From IMG/VR virus record IMGVR_UViG_3300037041_001315, positions 1 to 39,293 of that record: DNA of 39,293 nucleotides. The stretch is one strand, 5' to 3'. The notes beneath the pieces are model-generated. The model worked only from the letters and a program-made list of their open reading frames with translations, ran no database searches and had not been told where the DNA came from. Both the position numbers and the translations under genes were made by a program. Of the stretch, positions 38,693 to 39,293 are shown piece by piece (position 1 is the first letter of the stretch; every line of letters starts with the position of its first letter). The stretch comes from a virus.

Positions 38693-39181
38693 ATGAATAT
38701 CACAAACGACGGCGCACAGACCGACTACATCACCTACTTTACCAAACAGCTACCGCATGACTTGGCCAACATGGCGGCCCTGCGCGACGAGCTAGCATTA
38801 CGCCAGGGCGCGTTATCTGCGGTGGAAGATTCTACCAAGATGCGCGAAGAAGCAGCCCGCACGCTGGCCTCGACCAAGGATGAGTGCGCGACGCTTAAAA
38901 CTGACACGCAAGCCAAAAACGCTGAAGCAAACGCCAAGAAAACGCGACAAGATATCCGCGAGACTGATTTAAACGCTCGCGAAGTGGCGGCTACCAAGTC
39001 TGCTGAAGATACCCAAGCCAGCCTAACGTCACAGGCGTTAATGCTGGGCAAATTAGAAGCGGCGCTTATTGCCCGCGAAGGAAAGCTGGAAGAAGGGCTG
39101 GCGGGATTGGCAGCCGGAAAGGCTGACCTTGACGCTCGCGTCAAATTATTCCAAGCTAAGGCAGCGGCACTAGCTGTATAA
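38693..39181 (+). CDS. Coiled-coil structural protein upstream of scaffold
   Basis: This 162-residue protein has GAGG upstream of its ATG. Residues 1-30 (NITNDGAQTDYITYFTKQLP) are followed by a long helix, DLANMAALRDELALRQGALS to the end, with Ala/Leu/Glu/Lys heptads. No family recognised. It directly precedes scaffold on the circular genome; 1-228 is its near-identical second copy. Position and helical nature would fit a second scaffold-like or minor head protein. Confidence 0.65.
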   Translation: MNITNDGAQTDYITYFTKQLPHDLANMAALRDELALRQGALSAVEDSTKMREEAARTLASTKDECATLKTDTQAKNAEANAKKTRQDIRETDLNAREVAATKSAEDTQASLTSQALMLGKLEAALIAREGKLEEGLAGLAAGKADLDARVKLFQAKAAALAV

Positions 39182-39293
39182 CTTTACCGGTTAAGTTAAC
39201 CGGGCGATTCTAAGGAATCATTTCAATGGCTGATGAAGAACTATTAGCGGAGATACCCGCGCCGGAACTGACGTTAACGTCAACGCCAGAACC
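38954..39293 (+). repeat. Terminal overlap: second copy of bases 1-340 (98 percent identical)
   Basis: Offset is exactly 38,953 bases throughout, with no indels. Seven mismatches occur, all within the coiled-coil gene (positions matching 1-228); the gap and scaffold start are unchanged. This marks a circular or terminally redundant genome joined at an arbitrary point, with two sequence variants at the ends. Confidence 0.9.
39226..39293 (+). CDS. Start of scaffold gene, second copy, cut by window end
   Basis: The first 22 codons of the scaffold gene at 273-1013 are repeated without change, with the same AAGGA ten bases upstream. This is part of the terminal overlap rather than a second gene. 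Confidence 0.85.
   Translation, partial: MADEELLAEIPAPELTLTSTPE

Noticed and set aside
1-39293. Diversity-generating retroelement, given end variants and duplicated adhesins
   Set aside because: No reverse transcriptase motif was seen, and the seven end mismatches are not limited to adenines or to an adhesin gene.
1-39293. Temperate lifestyle
   Set aside because: No integrase, excisionase or full-length repressor was found; the single 65-residue HTH protein alone does not support lysogeny.

Overview
The window is almost certainly one complete, circularly closing genome of a tailed phage with a short, P22-type tail (podovirus). The first 340 bases recur at 38954-39293 with seven mismatches, so the unit length is 38,953 bp and the linear ends are arbitrary. 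The virion genes follow the P22 order: small terminase, large terminase, portal, scaffold, P22-fold coat, gp4-like and gp10-like tail proteins, a needle/fibre-position gene, tailspike, then three ejection-type proteins. No integrase, tRNA or ribosomal gene was seen. GC content is moderately high and Shine-Dalgarno (SD) sites are ordinary, which suggests a proteobacterial host and probably an environmental (metagenomic) assembly. The exact host cannot be read from the sequence.

Layout. Positions 1-15418 (+) hold the late genes: end of a coiled-coil protein, scaffold, coat, a small head protein, a first tailspike, a membrane protein, gp4-like and gp10-like tail proteins, a repeat-bearing fibre/needle protein, a second tailspike, ejection proteins, and a lysis cassette (membrane protein, M15 peptidase endolysin, 58-residue holin candidate). 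Positions 15387-17360 (-) hold an early operon of ten tiny, mostly overlapping genes. A regulatory gap with operator-like repeats lies at 17361-17493, followed by a small HTH regulator (+). Positions 17653-20648 (-) hold a second early operon: small coiled-coil protein, VRR-NUC nuclease, a 263-residue protein encoded entirely inside a cytosine methyltransferase gene, the methyltransferase, an SNF2-type helicase and two small genes.

Positions 20759-26811 (+) hold the replication genes: RecB/Cas4-like nuclease, a conserved protein in the position of a single-strand binding protein, family A DNA polymerase, and primase-helicase. They end in an iteron-rich putative origin (26811-27147) and a structured 600-base gap. 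Positions 27825-39181 (+) return to packaging and head genes: small terminase, an HExxH protein, an HNH-AP2 endonuclease, large terminase, a decoration-like protein, portal, and an accessory block of about 5 kb between portal and scaffold with two tandem glycine-rich adhesin-like proteins and a repeat protein.

The observations most worth following up are the fully nested gene pair at 19301-20092, the helically phased iterons at 26811-27147, a terminator-like hairpin lying between the SD and the start codon of the DNA polymerase gene, a duplicated 41-bp intercistronic hairpin element, and two mutually exclusive stems at 27432-27463.
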